This document shows positions 50,911-59,291 of a stretch of DNA of 64,000 nt, one piece after another. Positions within the stretch are counted from its first letter, which is position 1. The number at the start of each line of letters is the position of its first letter. A program made the position numbers and the translations under genes. Below the pieces are notes generated by a model that was not told the DNA's origin, did no database searches, and was given only the letters and a program-made list of their open reading frames with translations. Location of the stretch: the NCBI RefSeq assembly GCF_000230975.2, contig NC_021172.1, positions 1,860,001 to 1,924,000 on the forward strand, written 5' to 3'. The DNA comes from Hyphomicrobium denitrificans 1NES1. GTDB lineage: Bacteria > Pseudomonadota > Alphaproteobacteria > Rhizobiales > Hyphomicrobiaceae.

Positions 50911-51567
50911 GTGGCGTCGATCGAACTCAAATCCTACGAGCCGCCGTCGGCCATGGGACTCGTGCGCAGCATCGTCGCGATCATCTTCCGCGCGATCAGC
51001 CTGATCACGGCCGTCGCGCTCGCAACCGGAGTTGGCGTCTGGTCCAGCCGCTATATGATATCCCGAGGGTCGCCTCTTTCCGCCGACATGTACGGCCCCT
51101 GGCAACACTGGCGCGACCTTGGCCGCGAAAGCGCCGATCCTTATTCGAAGGCGCATCTTGCATCGACAGGAAAGCTCAGGATCTCGGCCGACAGCGCCGG
51201 CATTTTCGAAGCGCGCACCGACTCGCAAGGCGCGCGCCTGCACTCATCCTGCAATTATAAGATCGAGGGCGCGAGCCTGCCGGGACTTTGGTGGAGCCTT
51301 GCGGTCTTCGATTCCCGCGGACGGCTGATTCGTAACGACGCAGACCGCTACGCGTTCACCGCCGATACGATCGCACCCAATCCGAACGGATCGTTCGTCG
51401 TCACGCTCGGCCGGGACGCGCGCCCGGGCAACTGGATTCCGACGGGCGGCGCAGGACGCCTCGTTCTCGTCTTCACCGTGCTCGATCCGGCGAACGGTCT
51501 CTCCGACGAGCAGCGCGCCGAGCGCAACAAGCGCCTTCCCGTCATCACGCGGGAGAGCTGCTCATGA
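50911..51567 (+). CDS. DUF1214 membrane-anchored exported protein
   Basis: A 218-residue protein. One membrane helix (IVAIIFRAISLITAVALATGVGVW, residues 20-45) is followed by a periplasmic DUF1214 domain (LRISADSAGIFEARTDSQG, LPGLWWSLAVFDSRGRLIRN, NPNGSFVVTLGRDARPGNWIPTG). GTG 50911 is preceded by GGAGGA. It overlaps the next gene by 4 bases. Paired DUF1214 and DUF1254 proteins of this size are common near peptidoglycan genes in Hyphomicrobiales; the function is unknown. Confidence 0.82.
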   Translation: MASIELKSYEPPSAMGLVRSIVAIIFRAISLITAVALATGVGVWSSRYMISRGSPLSADMYGPWQHWRDLGRESADPYSKAHLASTGKLRISADSAGIFEARTDSQGARLHSSCNYKIEGASLPGLWWSLAVFDSRGRLIRNDADRYAFTADTIAPNPNGSFVVTLGRDARPGNWIPTGGAGRLVLVFTVLDPANGLSDEQRAERNKRLPVITRESCS

Positions 51568-52121
51568 GCTTCCTCAAGCGCATCGACTGGCGGCTGCTGC
51601 TGATTTTCATCCTAGTCGCACTCATCGTTCACATCGTCGCGACCTTCCTGGCGGTCAACGATCAGCGCGGAACGGCATATACCCGGCTGGCAAATCTTCT
51701 ACCGCACAACACGATGACGATCGTCGGTCCTGTCGAGCCGCATCAGACGCTTCTGCCGTATCTGTCGCCGGACGCACGTTATGCTTTCTGTCCGTTCGAT
51801 ACGGCGGATACGACAATGCGCGTTCATGCGCTGCTGCCCGATCTCGGATGGACTGTCGGCGTCTATGCTCCTGACGGCACCAGTCTTTATTTTGCGGCCG
51901 CTTCGTCCGAGCGGGAGACGACGATCAATCTCTCGATCATTCCCGCCGACGATCGCTTCCTTGGCTTGTCGGGCGAAGCTCAGCAAGCTGCCGATACCGA
52001 CCAGACCATCGCGGCGCCGAAGGGCTTCATCGTCGTGCGCGCCCCCGACAGGGGCGACCCTTACCGCGCCGAGACGCAATCCGTCCTTGAAAAGGCGTCG
52101 TGCGCCGTGCGGCGGACTTAA
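51564..52121 (+). CDS. DUF1254-type membrane-anchored exported protein
   Basis: A 185-residue protein with one N-terminal helix (LLLIFILVALIVHIVATFLAV) and a periplasmic domain (YTRLANLLPHNTMTIVGPVE, YLSPDARYAFCPFDTADTTM). It is the partner of the DUF1214 protein upstream (ATGA overlap). Function unknown. Confidence 0.78.
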   Translation: MSFLKRIDWRLLLIFILVALIVHIVATFLAVNDQRGTAYTRLANLLPHNTMTIVGPVEPHQTLLPYLSPDARYAFCPFDTADTTMRVHALLPDLGWTVGVYAPDGTSLYFAAASSERETTINLSIIPADDRFLGLSGEAQQAADTDQTIAAPKGFIVVRAPDRGDPYRAETQSVLEKASCAVRRT

Positions 52122-52137
52122 CGACCATACCTGACCG

Positions 52138-52320
52138 TCAGTCTTCGATCGCAAGCGTGTCGCGGCGCGGCTTACCCTTCTTCGATTTTTCCGCTGTCGG
52201 CTCCTCAGGCCGTTCGTACCGAACACCCGGAAAGAATACGATGTCCGCTGACCCACCCGCGTTCGCCGGCAAAGCTTCGGTTCGCCGCGGCGCGCTCCTG
52301 AATTCCACGATTGTCGCCAT
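52138..52320 (-). CDS. Small conserved protein of unknown function, 60 residues
   Basis: MATIVEFRSAPRRTEALPAN, then GGSADIVFFPGVRYERPEEP and a basic tail. The IVEFR and EIVxFPGVRYER blocks are typical of a small protein found across Hyphomicrobiales. It converges with the DUF1254 gene, 16 bases away. About 200 bases without a visible gene follow on its 5' side. Confidence 0.72.
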   Translation of the reverse strand: MATIVEFRSAPRRTEALPANAGGSADIVFFPGVRYERPEEPTAEKSKKGKPRRDTLAIED

Positions 52321-52527
52321 GCGTGGCCCTCCAATACACGGAGATCACTCCGTGCATGCGGCTCCCCCGTCATGAGGCTCTTCGACCACCGCCGTTATGA
52401 CACCGTACTAAAACGGTCGCGGCGAGAATGCGTTGTGGCCGCTCGAATCAGCGCACGATTCGATTAGGCTCGCGGAGCCATTAATGGAGTGTAAACCGGT
52501 CGACGCAGCTCGCCGCGCACCTTGCGA

Positions 52528-52872
52528 CTATGGCAGCAATTCATCACCGAGGAAGTTCCGCCCTTCGCGATCCTCAATCTCGACGATCCAGAGATCGCTG
52601 TCGAAACTCGCCTCGCGCTTCAAAAGCGTCTCGGCCTCCGCTTCCGGAACGAAGCCGCCGTCGAAGCGCGACACCCAGCGCCGGTCGAGGTCGGCATCGT
52701 CGAGACCTGCAGGCGCCGGTGCGTAGACGGCCGTCATCGCGTCCTGGCGAACGACCTTGATGAAGATCGCACCGGCATCGTCGTCGCCGTGGCGCGCAAC
52801 GACGCCACTTGCACCGTTGACCGCACAGCGGCGCAAATAAGCTTTGACCCAGATTTCTGATTTGAGGCGCAT
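52528..52872 (-). CDS. DUF1491 family protein
   Basis: A 114-residue soluble protein, MRLKSEIWVKAYLRRCAVNG at its start, then AGAIFIKVVRQDAMTAVYAP and SDLWIVEIEDREGRNFLGD, matching the DUF1491 family restricted to alphaproteobacteria. Function unknown. It is followed by the peptidoglycan-binding gene upstream on the same strand, 33 bases away. Confidence 0.88.
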   Translation of the reverse strand: MRLKSEIWVKAYLRRCAVNGASGVVARHGDDDAGAIFIKVVRQDAMTAVYAPAPAGLDDADLDRRWVSRFDGGFVPEAEAETLLKREASFDSDLWIVEIEDREGRNFLGDELLP

Positions 52873-52905
52873 GCCCTCACGTTAGCAGCAAGCGGAACGC
52901 GGAGC

Positions 52906-53634
52906 CTAGCGCGCAGCGGAGCGCGAAGGCGCGGCACGATGCGCCTTCGCCTGTCCCTGCAGCCGGATCAGGCGGCTCATCATGGGCCCCGAGATACGGC
53001 CGCTCGGCTTGAGCTTCTGCTCGGTTTCGAAGTCGCGAATCGCACGCGCAAGCTCCGGCGTCAGCGTGCCGCCAGCAACGCCCGTCTTGTAGCCGAGTGC
53101 ATCGAGTTTCTGCTTTACGTCCCGCACCAGCGCTTCGCCGTCGGGTGAGATCGTTTTCCCGGGACGGGCGCTGTTCTGCTCGAGCGAGGAGGAGCCGAGC
53201 ACGATCTGGCTCAGCAGCGGCTCGCTCGGCTTGCCGGTCAGCACCAGACCGTTGTCGTACTCGTAGGCGAAAATCGCGGCCCGCGTAACAAGCCCGGCAA
53301 CGCCGTCTGGCTGGCCGACATCGTAGCCGCGCGCGTCAAGCTCACGCTGGATACCCCGCGTAACCTCGGCGGTATTGACCTCGTCCTTCTGCGGTGCGGC
53401 CGGAGGATCGGTCGGTCCCGGCAGCGGTGGCGCAACCGCCGGAGGCGACGTCGGGCCGAGAGCCAGTCCCGGACCTTCGACCCATCCGCCGCGCGGCGGC
53501 AGCCCTCCGGTCTCTATCGCACTTCCTTGGCTGGCTCCTGGCCCCTTGCCTTGAAATGCCGCCATGTTGACCGCGACGCTGAGCGTCATCAGCACGGAAG
53601 CGCCGATTGCGATCTTGCGGTCCCATCCGGTCAT
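52906..53634 (-). CDS. Membrane-anchored protein with two peptidoglycan-binding domains
   Basis: A 242-residue protein. An N-terminal anchor (AIGASVLMTLSVAVNMAAF) and a Pro/Gly-rich linker (to about residue 85) precede two PG-binding-1 repeats, near residues 90-145 (IQRELDARGYDVGQPDGVAG) and 170-225 (VKQKLDALGYKTGVAGGTLTPELARAIRDFE). It probably tethers to the cell wall. The following 245 bases to the DUF5330-like gene hold divergent promoters but no gene. Confidence 0.85.
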   Translation of the reverse strand: MTGWDRKIAIGASVLMTLSVAVNMAAFQGKGPGASQGSAIETGGLPPRGGWVEGPGLALGPTSPPAVAPPLPGPTDPPAAPQKDEVNTAEVTRGIQRELDARGYDVGQPDGVAGLVTRAAIFAYEYDNGLVLTGKPSEPLLSQIVLGSSSLEQNSARPGKTISPDGEALVRDVKQKLDALGYKTGVAGGTLTPELARAIRDFETEQKLKPSGRISGPMMSRLIRLQGQAKAHRAAPSRSAAR

Positions 53635-53880
53635 GTCTGAGCGGCTCCCGTTCGCCTCTGCGGGGTGTCGAGGCGACTATGGCGGCCAGCCGTTAAGGTC
53701 TTCTTAACTGTCGAAACGGCGCTCCCGGAATGCAAAGTATTTTATTGAAATTTGCCTCAAATTTGCATCGAAGACAGTTCGAATTGTACCGCACACGCTA
53801 GCGCGATCTTGAATTGCCTTTGGTATGACATCGCCACGGGGAGACCTCTTTCTCTCCGTCAGCTTTGCGAAGGTCGAACC

Positions 53881-54258
53881 ATGGGCTTGTTGCGTATAGC
53901 CACAGTCGTTGCCATCGGGGTTGCCGTGCTGCCGTCCGACCACGACCAGCAGCAGCGCCTCTACGAGCGCGCCGGCGCCACCGCGCAGTGGGTCGTCACA
54001 TTCTGCGACCGCAACCCGGCAACATGCGCCAAGGGTTCGGAGTATTGGTCGCAATTCGTTGCCAAAGCCCAGTTCGGTGCCAAACTCGCCTACGACATGA
54101 TGCGCGATAGGCATGGCATCGGAAGTGAGACGGCTACGGTCGATCATGATGATCGGCCGTATAAGCCGGCCGTCCTTGAGCGCGAGATGGGAACGCTGAC
54201 GCCGCTCGACAAAGAACCGGTGTGGCGCGGCAAAAAAGCAAGCAAAGGCAGCATCTGA
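53881..54258 (+). CDS. DUF5330-like small exported protein
   Basis: A 125-residue protein with an N-terminal hydrophobic segment (LLRIATVVAIGVAVLP) and VVTFCDRNPATCAKGSEYWSQFVAKAQFGAKLAYDMM, which contains the paired cysteines and helix of the DUF5330 family. ATG 53881 follows GAAGGTCG; longer frames to 53752 are unsupported. Function unknown. Confidence 0.72.
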   Translation: MGLLRIATVVAIGVAVLPSDHDQQQRLYERAGATAQWVVTFCDRNPATCAKGSEYWSQFVAKAQFGAKLAYDMMRDRHGIGSETATVDHDDRPYKPAVLEREMGTLTPLDKEPVWRGKKASKGSI

Positions 54259-54340
54259 GGCCAATTCAAGCCTTGCCCCGGCGGGGTCCGGCCACTTATT
54301 TCTAGGTGGCGCCCGATGAACGGGCTGCTTGGACTTTCCG

Positions 54341-54769
54341 ATGACGATTGACGACATCCGCGCCGATTTCGCGCTCCTCGACGATTGGGAGGACCGTTAC
54401 CGGTACGTAATTGAGCTCGGGCGAGGGCTGCCGCCATTGCCTGAAGAGCTGCGGACCGAAGCGAATAAAGTCCGCGGTTGTGCCAGCCAGGTCTGGCTTG
54501 CGACGAAGCCCCTCGTGAACGGGGGAGCCGGGAAAGCCAACAGGATGGCGATGCAGGGCACGAGCGATGCTCTGATTGTTCAGGGCCTGATTGCAGTGCT
54601 CTTCGCCATCTACGAGGACAAGACCTTGGACGAGATCGTCAGGACCGACGCCCAAGGCATCTTCGCGGAACTCGGGCTCAGCGAGCACCTGACACAACAG
54701 CGTTCGAACGGCTTGGCCTCGATGGTGAAGCGCATTCACATGGATGCCGAGATGATGCTCGCGGCCTGA
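54341..54769 (+). CDS. sufE: Cysteine desulfuration protein SufE
   Basis: A 142-residue protein. Cys47 in VRGCASQVWL accepts sulfur from the SufS desulfurase. DDWEDRYRYVIELGRGLPPLP and GLIAVLFAIYEDKTLDEI are the family blocks. It supports iron-sulfur cluster assembly. It converges directly with the GafZ-like gene: the two stops are adjacent with no spacer, which leaves no room for a terminator. Confidence 0.94.
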   Translation: MTIDDIRADFALLDDWEDRYRYVIELGRGLPPLPEELRTEANKVRGCASQVWLATKPLVNGGAGKANRMAMQGTSDALIVQGLIAVLFAIYEDKTLDEIVRTDAQGIFAELGLSEHLTQQRSNGLASMVKRIHMDAEMMLAA

Positions 54770-55342
54770 TCACACTGCATCCTGCTCGATCGCCGGACGA
54801 TAGTCGCTCGTGCCCCAGTGACGGACGCGGACGGGCATTGCGCCGAGCGGCCTTTCCTCTCTCAGTAATCCATAGTGCCGCGCAAGTTGGCGCAGCGCAA
54901 TCTGCAGGATGATCTTGCCGGAGCGCTGTGGCCATCCGCTCGCTTTCTCGCTGGCTTCGAGCCCCTTCAGGTGACAGCAAACGTCGATCAAGACGCCAGC
55001 CAAATCCGGCCCGACGCTCGAAAGCGCACGCCGCACGCGCTCGCGCGCCGCGATAATGGAATCGCGCATGTCAGGCCCGTGGTCCGGCGCACTCTTGCCA
55101 CCTCCACCGGCACCGAGCAGCAGCGACCAATTGGCAGTGACGCGCGGCGTCATCTGAGCGAACCAGAAATCGGCCCTAAGGCGCTCGCCGGCGTCCACTT
55201 CTTCGTCCGACAGCATAGGACGCCCGCCCTTGTCCTTGCGTCGCGCGAGCCACGCCAGAGGGCTTTCCTTCAGGTCACGCTCGGGCGCGTGATGCAGGCC
55301 AGTCTTTGCTGCCGAAGCCGCAAGGCATCGTCTCGTTGCCAT
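54770..55342 (-). CDS. DUF6456 protein, GafZ-like GTA regulator
   Basis: A 190-residue protein. The DUF6456 core occupies the C-terminal ~150 residues (SPLAWLARRKDKGGRPMLSD, ERLRADFWFAQMTPRVTANWS, DMRDSIIAARERVRRALSSVGPDLAGVLIDVCCHLKGLEA, LQIALRQLARHYGL). In Caulobacter the pair GafY/GafZ, and in Rhodobacter the fused GafA, switch on GTA genes; to my knowledge DUF6456 is the GafZ/GafA C-terminal part and acts with RNA polymerase, including antitermination. It is encoded 38 bases after the DnaA-domain gene, matching that split pair. The GTA role is inferred from order and domain, plus the shared motif. Confidence 0.7.
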   Translation of the reverse strand: MATRRCLAASAAKTGLHHAPERDLKESPLAWLARRKDKGGRPMLSDEEVDAGERLRADFWFAQMTPRVTANWSLLLGAGGGGKSAPDHGPDMRDSIIAARERVRRALSSVGPDLAGVLIDVCCHLKGLEASEKASGWPQRSGKIILQIALRQLARHYGLLREERPLGAMPVRVRHWGTSDYRPAIEQDAV

Positions 55343-55380
55343 CGTGTCACCTCATGCATTGATTGCGTTTGCCGCGAGCG

Positions 55381-55779
55381 TCAGTGCGGTCGCTTTTCGG
55401 CGCGCATGACGAGTGTCGGCAGCGCCCAGCCGAGAAGATCCAAGGTCCGATCCAAGACCGGATCGTCGCGCCGATACTCGACTTTCAGGCACCCATAGGA
55501 GACGGTCGTGCGATCTCGGCCGAACATCGCACCGACATCGGTGAGCGTCATTCCGCAGGAAACGTGCGCGAGATACATCGCAATCTGACGCGCAAACGCA
55601 ATGTCCTTGGCGCCGCGCGTCCCGTGCCACAACGCGCCGGTCTCGAGACCGAAAACGCTCGACATCGCAAGATCGAGTGCGAGACGCGCCTGCCGATAGC
55701 GCTGCTGTTCCGCGGCACCTGGAAATGCCGGACCCCGTTGGCGCGTCTTCAATGCCAAGTTGCGAGAGACTTCAAGCAT
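55381..55779 (-). CDS. DnaA-domain-IV-like DNA-binding protein, GafY-like GTA regulator
   Basis: A 132-residue protein. The C-terminal half, ARQIAMYLAHVSCGMTLTDVGAMFGRDRTTVSYGCLKVE, is a DnaA C-terminal-type helix-turn-helix that recognises DnaA-box-like sites. There is no ATPase domain. It pairs with the DUF6456 gene downstream as GafY pairs with GafZ. A CTTATCCCC-type site occurs twice in its own promoter and once upstream of GTA g1, which fits an autoregulated GTA activator; this is inference. Alternatively it could act on chromosome replication. Confidence 0.72.
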   Translation of the reverse strand: MLEVSRNLALKTRQRGPAFPGAAEQQRYRQARLALDLAMSSVFGLETGALWHGTRGAKDIAFARQIAMYLAHVSCGMTLTDVGAMFGRDRTTVSYGCLKVEYRRDDPVLDRTLDLLGWALPTLVMRAEKRPH

Positions 55780-55908
55780 GTGTCTTTCTCATGGATTGAA
55801 CGGTTCCTCGACGCGCCATGCGCTTCCTCGTTACCGGCGCCGACCCGGTGGAGCTTTGTCGTCTGTCGCAACGGCAATGGCGGAGAGGATAGGGCCCGCA
55901 CGGACAGC

Positions 55909-55976
55909 GGGGATAAGTTTTTTTACGCACGTCCACGTTCACCTTACCGGCAAGACATACCTGCAAACTTATCCCC
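55909..55976 (-). promoter_or_regulatory. Inverted pair of DnaA-box-like motifs upstream of the GafY-like gene
   Basis: Plus strand: GGGGATAAG at 55909, then a T-run, and ACGTTCA at 55935-55941, with the same spacing as the motif before GTA g1. Opposite strand: the same GGGGATAAG core (CTTATCCCC at 55968-55976). The two cores are 59 bases apart start to start and lie 130-197 bases before ATG 55779. Other sequence in 55780-56007 is non-coding. Confidence 0.52.
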
Positions 55977-56007
55977 GTGCCGGTGAGCTGCAGCACATTG
56001 CGGCCAC

Positions 56008-56346
56008 ATGCAACATAACGTTTCGATACGGAACATCACGATACGGACAAACGACTCCGTTGCCGGTCGCTTCAATTCAAAGGCCAGATATATCGACGAC
56101 CAGCAGCGCTTATTGCCGCTGTGGCCGCGCGAGATGGCGGATCGAAGTCTCGAGGGTCGGGAGAAACTTATCGCGGCGCTTGACCGTGCGCTGCGGAGAG
56201 AGCGGTGTCATGGCCGGGCAGGCCATCCCGCCTACAACCTCGAACGTCACGCGTCACTCAGTCGGATGTTGAAGGAGGAACGCGCGGCGCTCGCAGTGCT
56301 TCTATCGCGCGCGCACCAATCGCAGCGCCGGCAGCCGTGCGAGTGA
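56008..56346 (+). CDS. Small conserved protein of unknown function, 112 residues
   Basis: The conserved-looking part is the C-terminal two thirds: RLLPLWPREMADRSLEGREK, LIAALDRALRRERCHGRAGH, PAYNLERHASLSRMLKEERA. Proteins with LLPLWP and this helical pattern occur in Hyphomicrobiales genomes as hypotheticals. The N-terminal ~30 residues are doubtful and the true start may be further in. It is divergent from the GafY-like gene and converges with mucR. Confidence 0.55.
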   Translation: MQHNVSIRNITIRTNDSVAGRFNSKARYIDDQQRLLPLWPREMADRSLEGREKLIAALDRALRRERCHGRAGHPAYNLERHASLSRMLKEERAALAVLLSRAHQSQRRQPCE

Positions 56347-56368
56347 AATCTCGGCAAGCGATAAATTA

Positions 56369-56770
56369 TTAGCGCCGCGTTCCGAGGCCCATCTTCTTGG
56401 CGAGCTGCGAGCGGGCGTTGGCATAGTTCGGCGCAACCATCGGATAATCGGGCGGCAAGCCCCACTTCTCGCGGTATTCCTCGGGCGACAGGTTGTAGTG
56501 CGTCCTGAGATGCCGCTTCAGCGATTTGAACTTCTTTCCGTCCTCAAGACAGATGATGTAGTCGGGCATCACGGATTTCTTGACCGCAATCTTCGGTTTC
56601 GTTTCTTCGCGTTCCGGCGGGGCGCTGCGTCCGGCGGCACGGCTCAGCGCGGCATGGGTCTCCGCAATCAGCCCAGGCAAATCCGTCGACGAAATTGAAT
56701 TGTTGCTGACATAGGCGGCGACGATCGTTGCAGTGATCGTCACGAGTTCAGGCTGGGCCGGGCTATCCAT
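56369..56770 (-). CDS. mucR: MucR/Ros-family zinc-finger transcriptional regulator
   Basis: A 133-residue regulator. The N-terminal helix ([33 protein letters not shown]) mediates oligomerisation, and the C-terminal zinc finger is in [35 protein letters not shown], ending in the basic [14 protein letters not shown]. The family silences AT-rich promoters, including its own. ATG 56770 gives the usual N-terminus; ATG 56818 is an alternative. Its 5' flank to 57123 is non-coding and AT-richer than the surroundings (near 56870-56960), as expected for MucR targets. Confidence 0.9.
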   Translation of the reverse strand: MDSPAQPELVTITATIVAAYVSNNSISSTDLPGLIAETHAALSRAAGRSAPPEREETKPKIAVKKSVMPDYIICLEDGKKFKSLKRHLRTHYNLSPEEYREKWGLPPDYPMVAPNYANARSQLAKKMGLGTRR

Positions 56771-57123
56771 CGGTATGTCGTCCGCTTTTTCTCTCTGGCC
56801 AGTTTCCAAGGCAGGCATAGGAGACGGGTAGAGCTTGGCTTTGAGGCATACCGACGGCTTAGATCTTAGCCATATTTCGATATTGTCTAAGCCACTACAG
56901 AATTGAACTCACTTTCACTTATGAAAGCTTTGACTACAGGTGATCTTCATTGTCAATTGGTGGCTCCCACCACTTTACGGCATCACTAATGCTTGGCCCG
57001 AGGCGCGCTCAATTGTGGCGTTGCTTCATGCTGGCACCTCGTTGACGAGGACGCACAACGGGTCAAGAAACCGTCCGACGCCAAACTGCCCGGCGGCTCC
57101 TGAATGAAAGGCTCCCTATTCCA

Positions 57124-59283
57124 ATGACCGCGCCGATCGCCTCCGCTTCCGTAGAACAGGATACCGCGGCCGTGCAGGCCGTACCGCCGGTGGCACGACG
57201 CGTGCCCGTGACGGCGACGCATCATGGCGTTGTGCTCGTCGACGATTACGCTTGGCTCCGTGCCGGCAACTGGCAAGAGGTGATGCGCAAGCCTGCAACC
57301 CTCGCGACTGACATTCGCGCGCATCTCGAAGCGGAGAACGCCTACACCGACGCGATGCTCGTAGATACCAAGGCGCTGCAGGAAACGCTGTTCCTCGAGA
57401 TGAAGGCGCGGCTCAAGGAGGACGACCGGCAGGTGCCGCAGCCGGACGGACCTTTCGAATACTTCCCGCGCTTCGTTAAAGGCGGACAGTACCCCCAGCT
57501 TTGCCGGATACCGCGCGGCGGTTGCGCGGACGATGCGCAGGTGCTTCTTGACGGCAACGCCGCAGCCGAAGGCAAGAGCTATTGGGACCTCGGCGGCACG
57601 GCACATTCCAACGACCATACGCTGCTTGCCTATGCGACCGACGACAAGGGCTCGGAGCTTTATACGATCCGCATCCGCGATCTCGCGACCGGCAAAGACT
57701 TCGGCGACGAAATTCCCGACACGCGCGGCAGCCTCCAGTGGGCCAACGACAGCAAGACGCTGTTCTACATCAAGGTCGACGAGCATCAGCGCCCGCTCTT
57801 CGTCTATCGCCACGTCATCGGCACGCCCGTCAGCGATGACGTCCTGGTCTACCAGGAAGAAGATTCCGGATTTTTCGTCGGGCTGTCGGCGACGCAATCG
57901 CAGAAGTTCATCCTGATCGATATCCACGACCACGAGACAAGCGAAGTCCGGCTGATCGATGCTGACGATCCGCTGGGGCAGCCGCAGGTCGTCGCGCGGC
58001 GGCGCGTCGGCCACCAGTACGATGTCGAGCATCATGGATCGCACCTCGTGATCACGACGAACTCGGACGGCGCGGAAGATTTCCGCATCGTAACGGCGCC
58101 GGTGAACGCTCCGAACGAGGCGAACTGGCGCGAGATCGTTCCGCACAAGCCCGGCCGCCTGCTCATCGACGTCAACATCCTCGCGAACCACATGGCGCGC
58201 CTGGAACGTGAGGAAAGTCTGCCGCGCATCGTCGTGACGCCGCTGAAGACCGATGCCGAGGGTGACCTGCTCGACCGATCGGGAGAGCATTCAATCGCAT
58301 TCGACGAAGAAGCCTATGCGCTTGGCCTGAGTGCGGGCTACGAATACGATACGACGCGCATCCGCTTTACCTACTCGTCGCTCACGACGCCTGCTGAAAC
58401 CTACGATTACGACATGACGACGCGCGAGCGGGCTCTGCGCAAGCGCCAGGAAGTACCGAGCGGGCATAATCCGGCCGACTACGTGACGCGCCGGCTGTTC
58501 GCGCCAGCCAGCGACGGCGAGCTTGTTCCCGTTACCCTGCTCTACAAGAAGACGACGCCGCTCAACGGTTCGGCGCCGCTGTTCCTCTACGGCTACGGCG
58601 CTTACGGCATCTCGATGCCCGCGTCGTTCTCGACGGCGCGGCTGTCGCTCGTCGACCGCGGCTTCATTTTTGCGATCGCGCACGTTCGCGGCGGTAAGGA
58701 CAAGGGTTTCCGCTGGTACACCGACGGCAAGATGAAGAAGAAGAAAAACACCTTCACCGACTTCATCGCAGCCGGCGAGCATCTCATCGCACAAGGCTTC
58801 ACACGACGGGGACGCATCGTTGCAAACGGCGGTTCGGCGGGTGGGATGCTGATGGGCGCCGTCGCCAATATGGCGCCGGATCTGTTCCTCGGCATTATCG
58901 CCGACGTGCCGTTCGTCGACGTGCTGAACACGATGCTCGACAAGGATCTGCCGCTGACGCCGCCGGAATGGCCTGAGTGGGGAAATCCGCTGACGAACAA
59001 GGACGACTTCGACAACATCCGCAGCTATTCGCCTTACGATAATGTCGAGGCGAAGCGTTATCCCCACATCCTGGCCTTGGCCGGCCTGACCGATCCGCGC
59101 GTCACCTATTGGGAACCGGCGAAGTGGATCGCGAAGCTCCGCACGCTCAATACAAGCGACAACCTCGTGCTGCTGAAGACAAACATGGGTGCGGGCCACG
59201 GCGGCGCCTCGGGCCGCTTCGATGGGCTGAAGGACACCGCGTTCAACTTCGCCTTCGCGCTGAAGGTGGCGGGATTGGTGTAA
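57124..59283 (+). CDS. ptrB: Oligopeptidase B (prolyl oligopeptidase family, S9A)
   Basis: A 719-residue serine peptidase with an N-terminal beta-propeller (residues ~70-420) and a C-terminal hydrolase domain. The nucleophile is in ANGGSAGGMLMGAV (Ser near 570), the acid in LALAGLTDPRVTYWEP (near 655) and the His in GAGHGGASGRF (near 690). It cuts short peptides after basic residues. It stands alone on the plus strand and converges with the P450 gene 8 bases away. Confidence 0.94.
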   Translation: MTAPIASASVEQDTAAVQAVPPVARRVPVTATHHGVVLVDDYAWLRAGNWQEVMRKPATLATDIRAHLEAENAYTDAMLVDTKALQETLFLEMKARLKEDDRQVPQPDGPFEYFPRFVKGGQYPQLCRIPRGGCADDAQVLLDGNAAAEGKSYWDLGGTAHSNDHTLLAYATDDKGSELYTIRIRDLATGKDFGDEIPDTRGSLQWANDSKTLFYIKVDEHQRPLFVYRHVIGTPVSDDVLVYQEEDSGFFVGLSATQSQKFILIDIHDHETSEVRLIDADDPLGQPQVVARRRVGHQYDVEHHGSHLVITTNSDGAEDFRIVTAPVNAPNEANWREIVPHKPGRLLIDVNILANHMARLEREESLPRIVVTPLKTDAEGDLLDRSGEHSIAFDEEAYALGLSAGYEYDTTRIRFTYSSLTTPAETYDYDMTTRERALRKRQEVPSGHNPADYVTRRLFAPASDGELVPVTLLYKKTTPLNGSAPLFLYGYGAYGISMPASFSTARLSLVDRGFIFAIAHVRGGKDKGFRWYTDGKMKKKKNTFTDFIAAGEHLIAQGFTRRGRIVANGGSAGGMLMGAVANMAPDLFLGIIADVPFVDVLNTMLDKDLPLTPPEWPEWGNPLTNKDDFDNIRSYSPYDNVEAKRYPHILALAGLTDPRVTYWEPAKWIAKLRTLNTSDNLVLLKTNMGAGHGGASGRFDGLKDTAFNFAFALKVAGLV

Positions 59284-59291
59284 CGCGGGCC

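Noticed and set aside
52880-52935. Possible twelfth copy of the GTA palindrome (GCGGAACGCGGAGCC)
   Set aside because: Shares only short GC-rich words with the family and lacks both arms and the conserved tail.
59050-59066. CGTTATCCCC as a further GafY-type site
   Set aside because: It is inside the ptrB coding sequence, lacks the second block ACGTTCA at the right spacing, and is best explained as coding.
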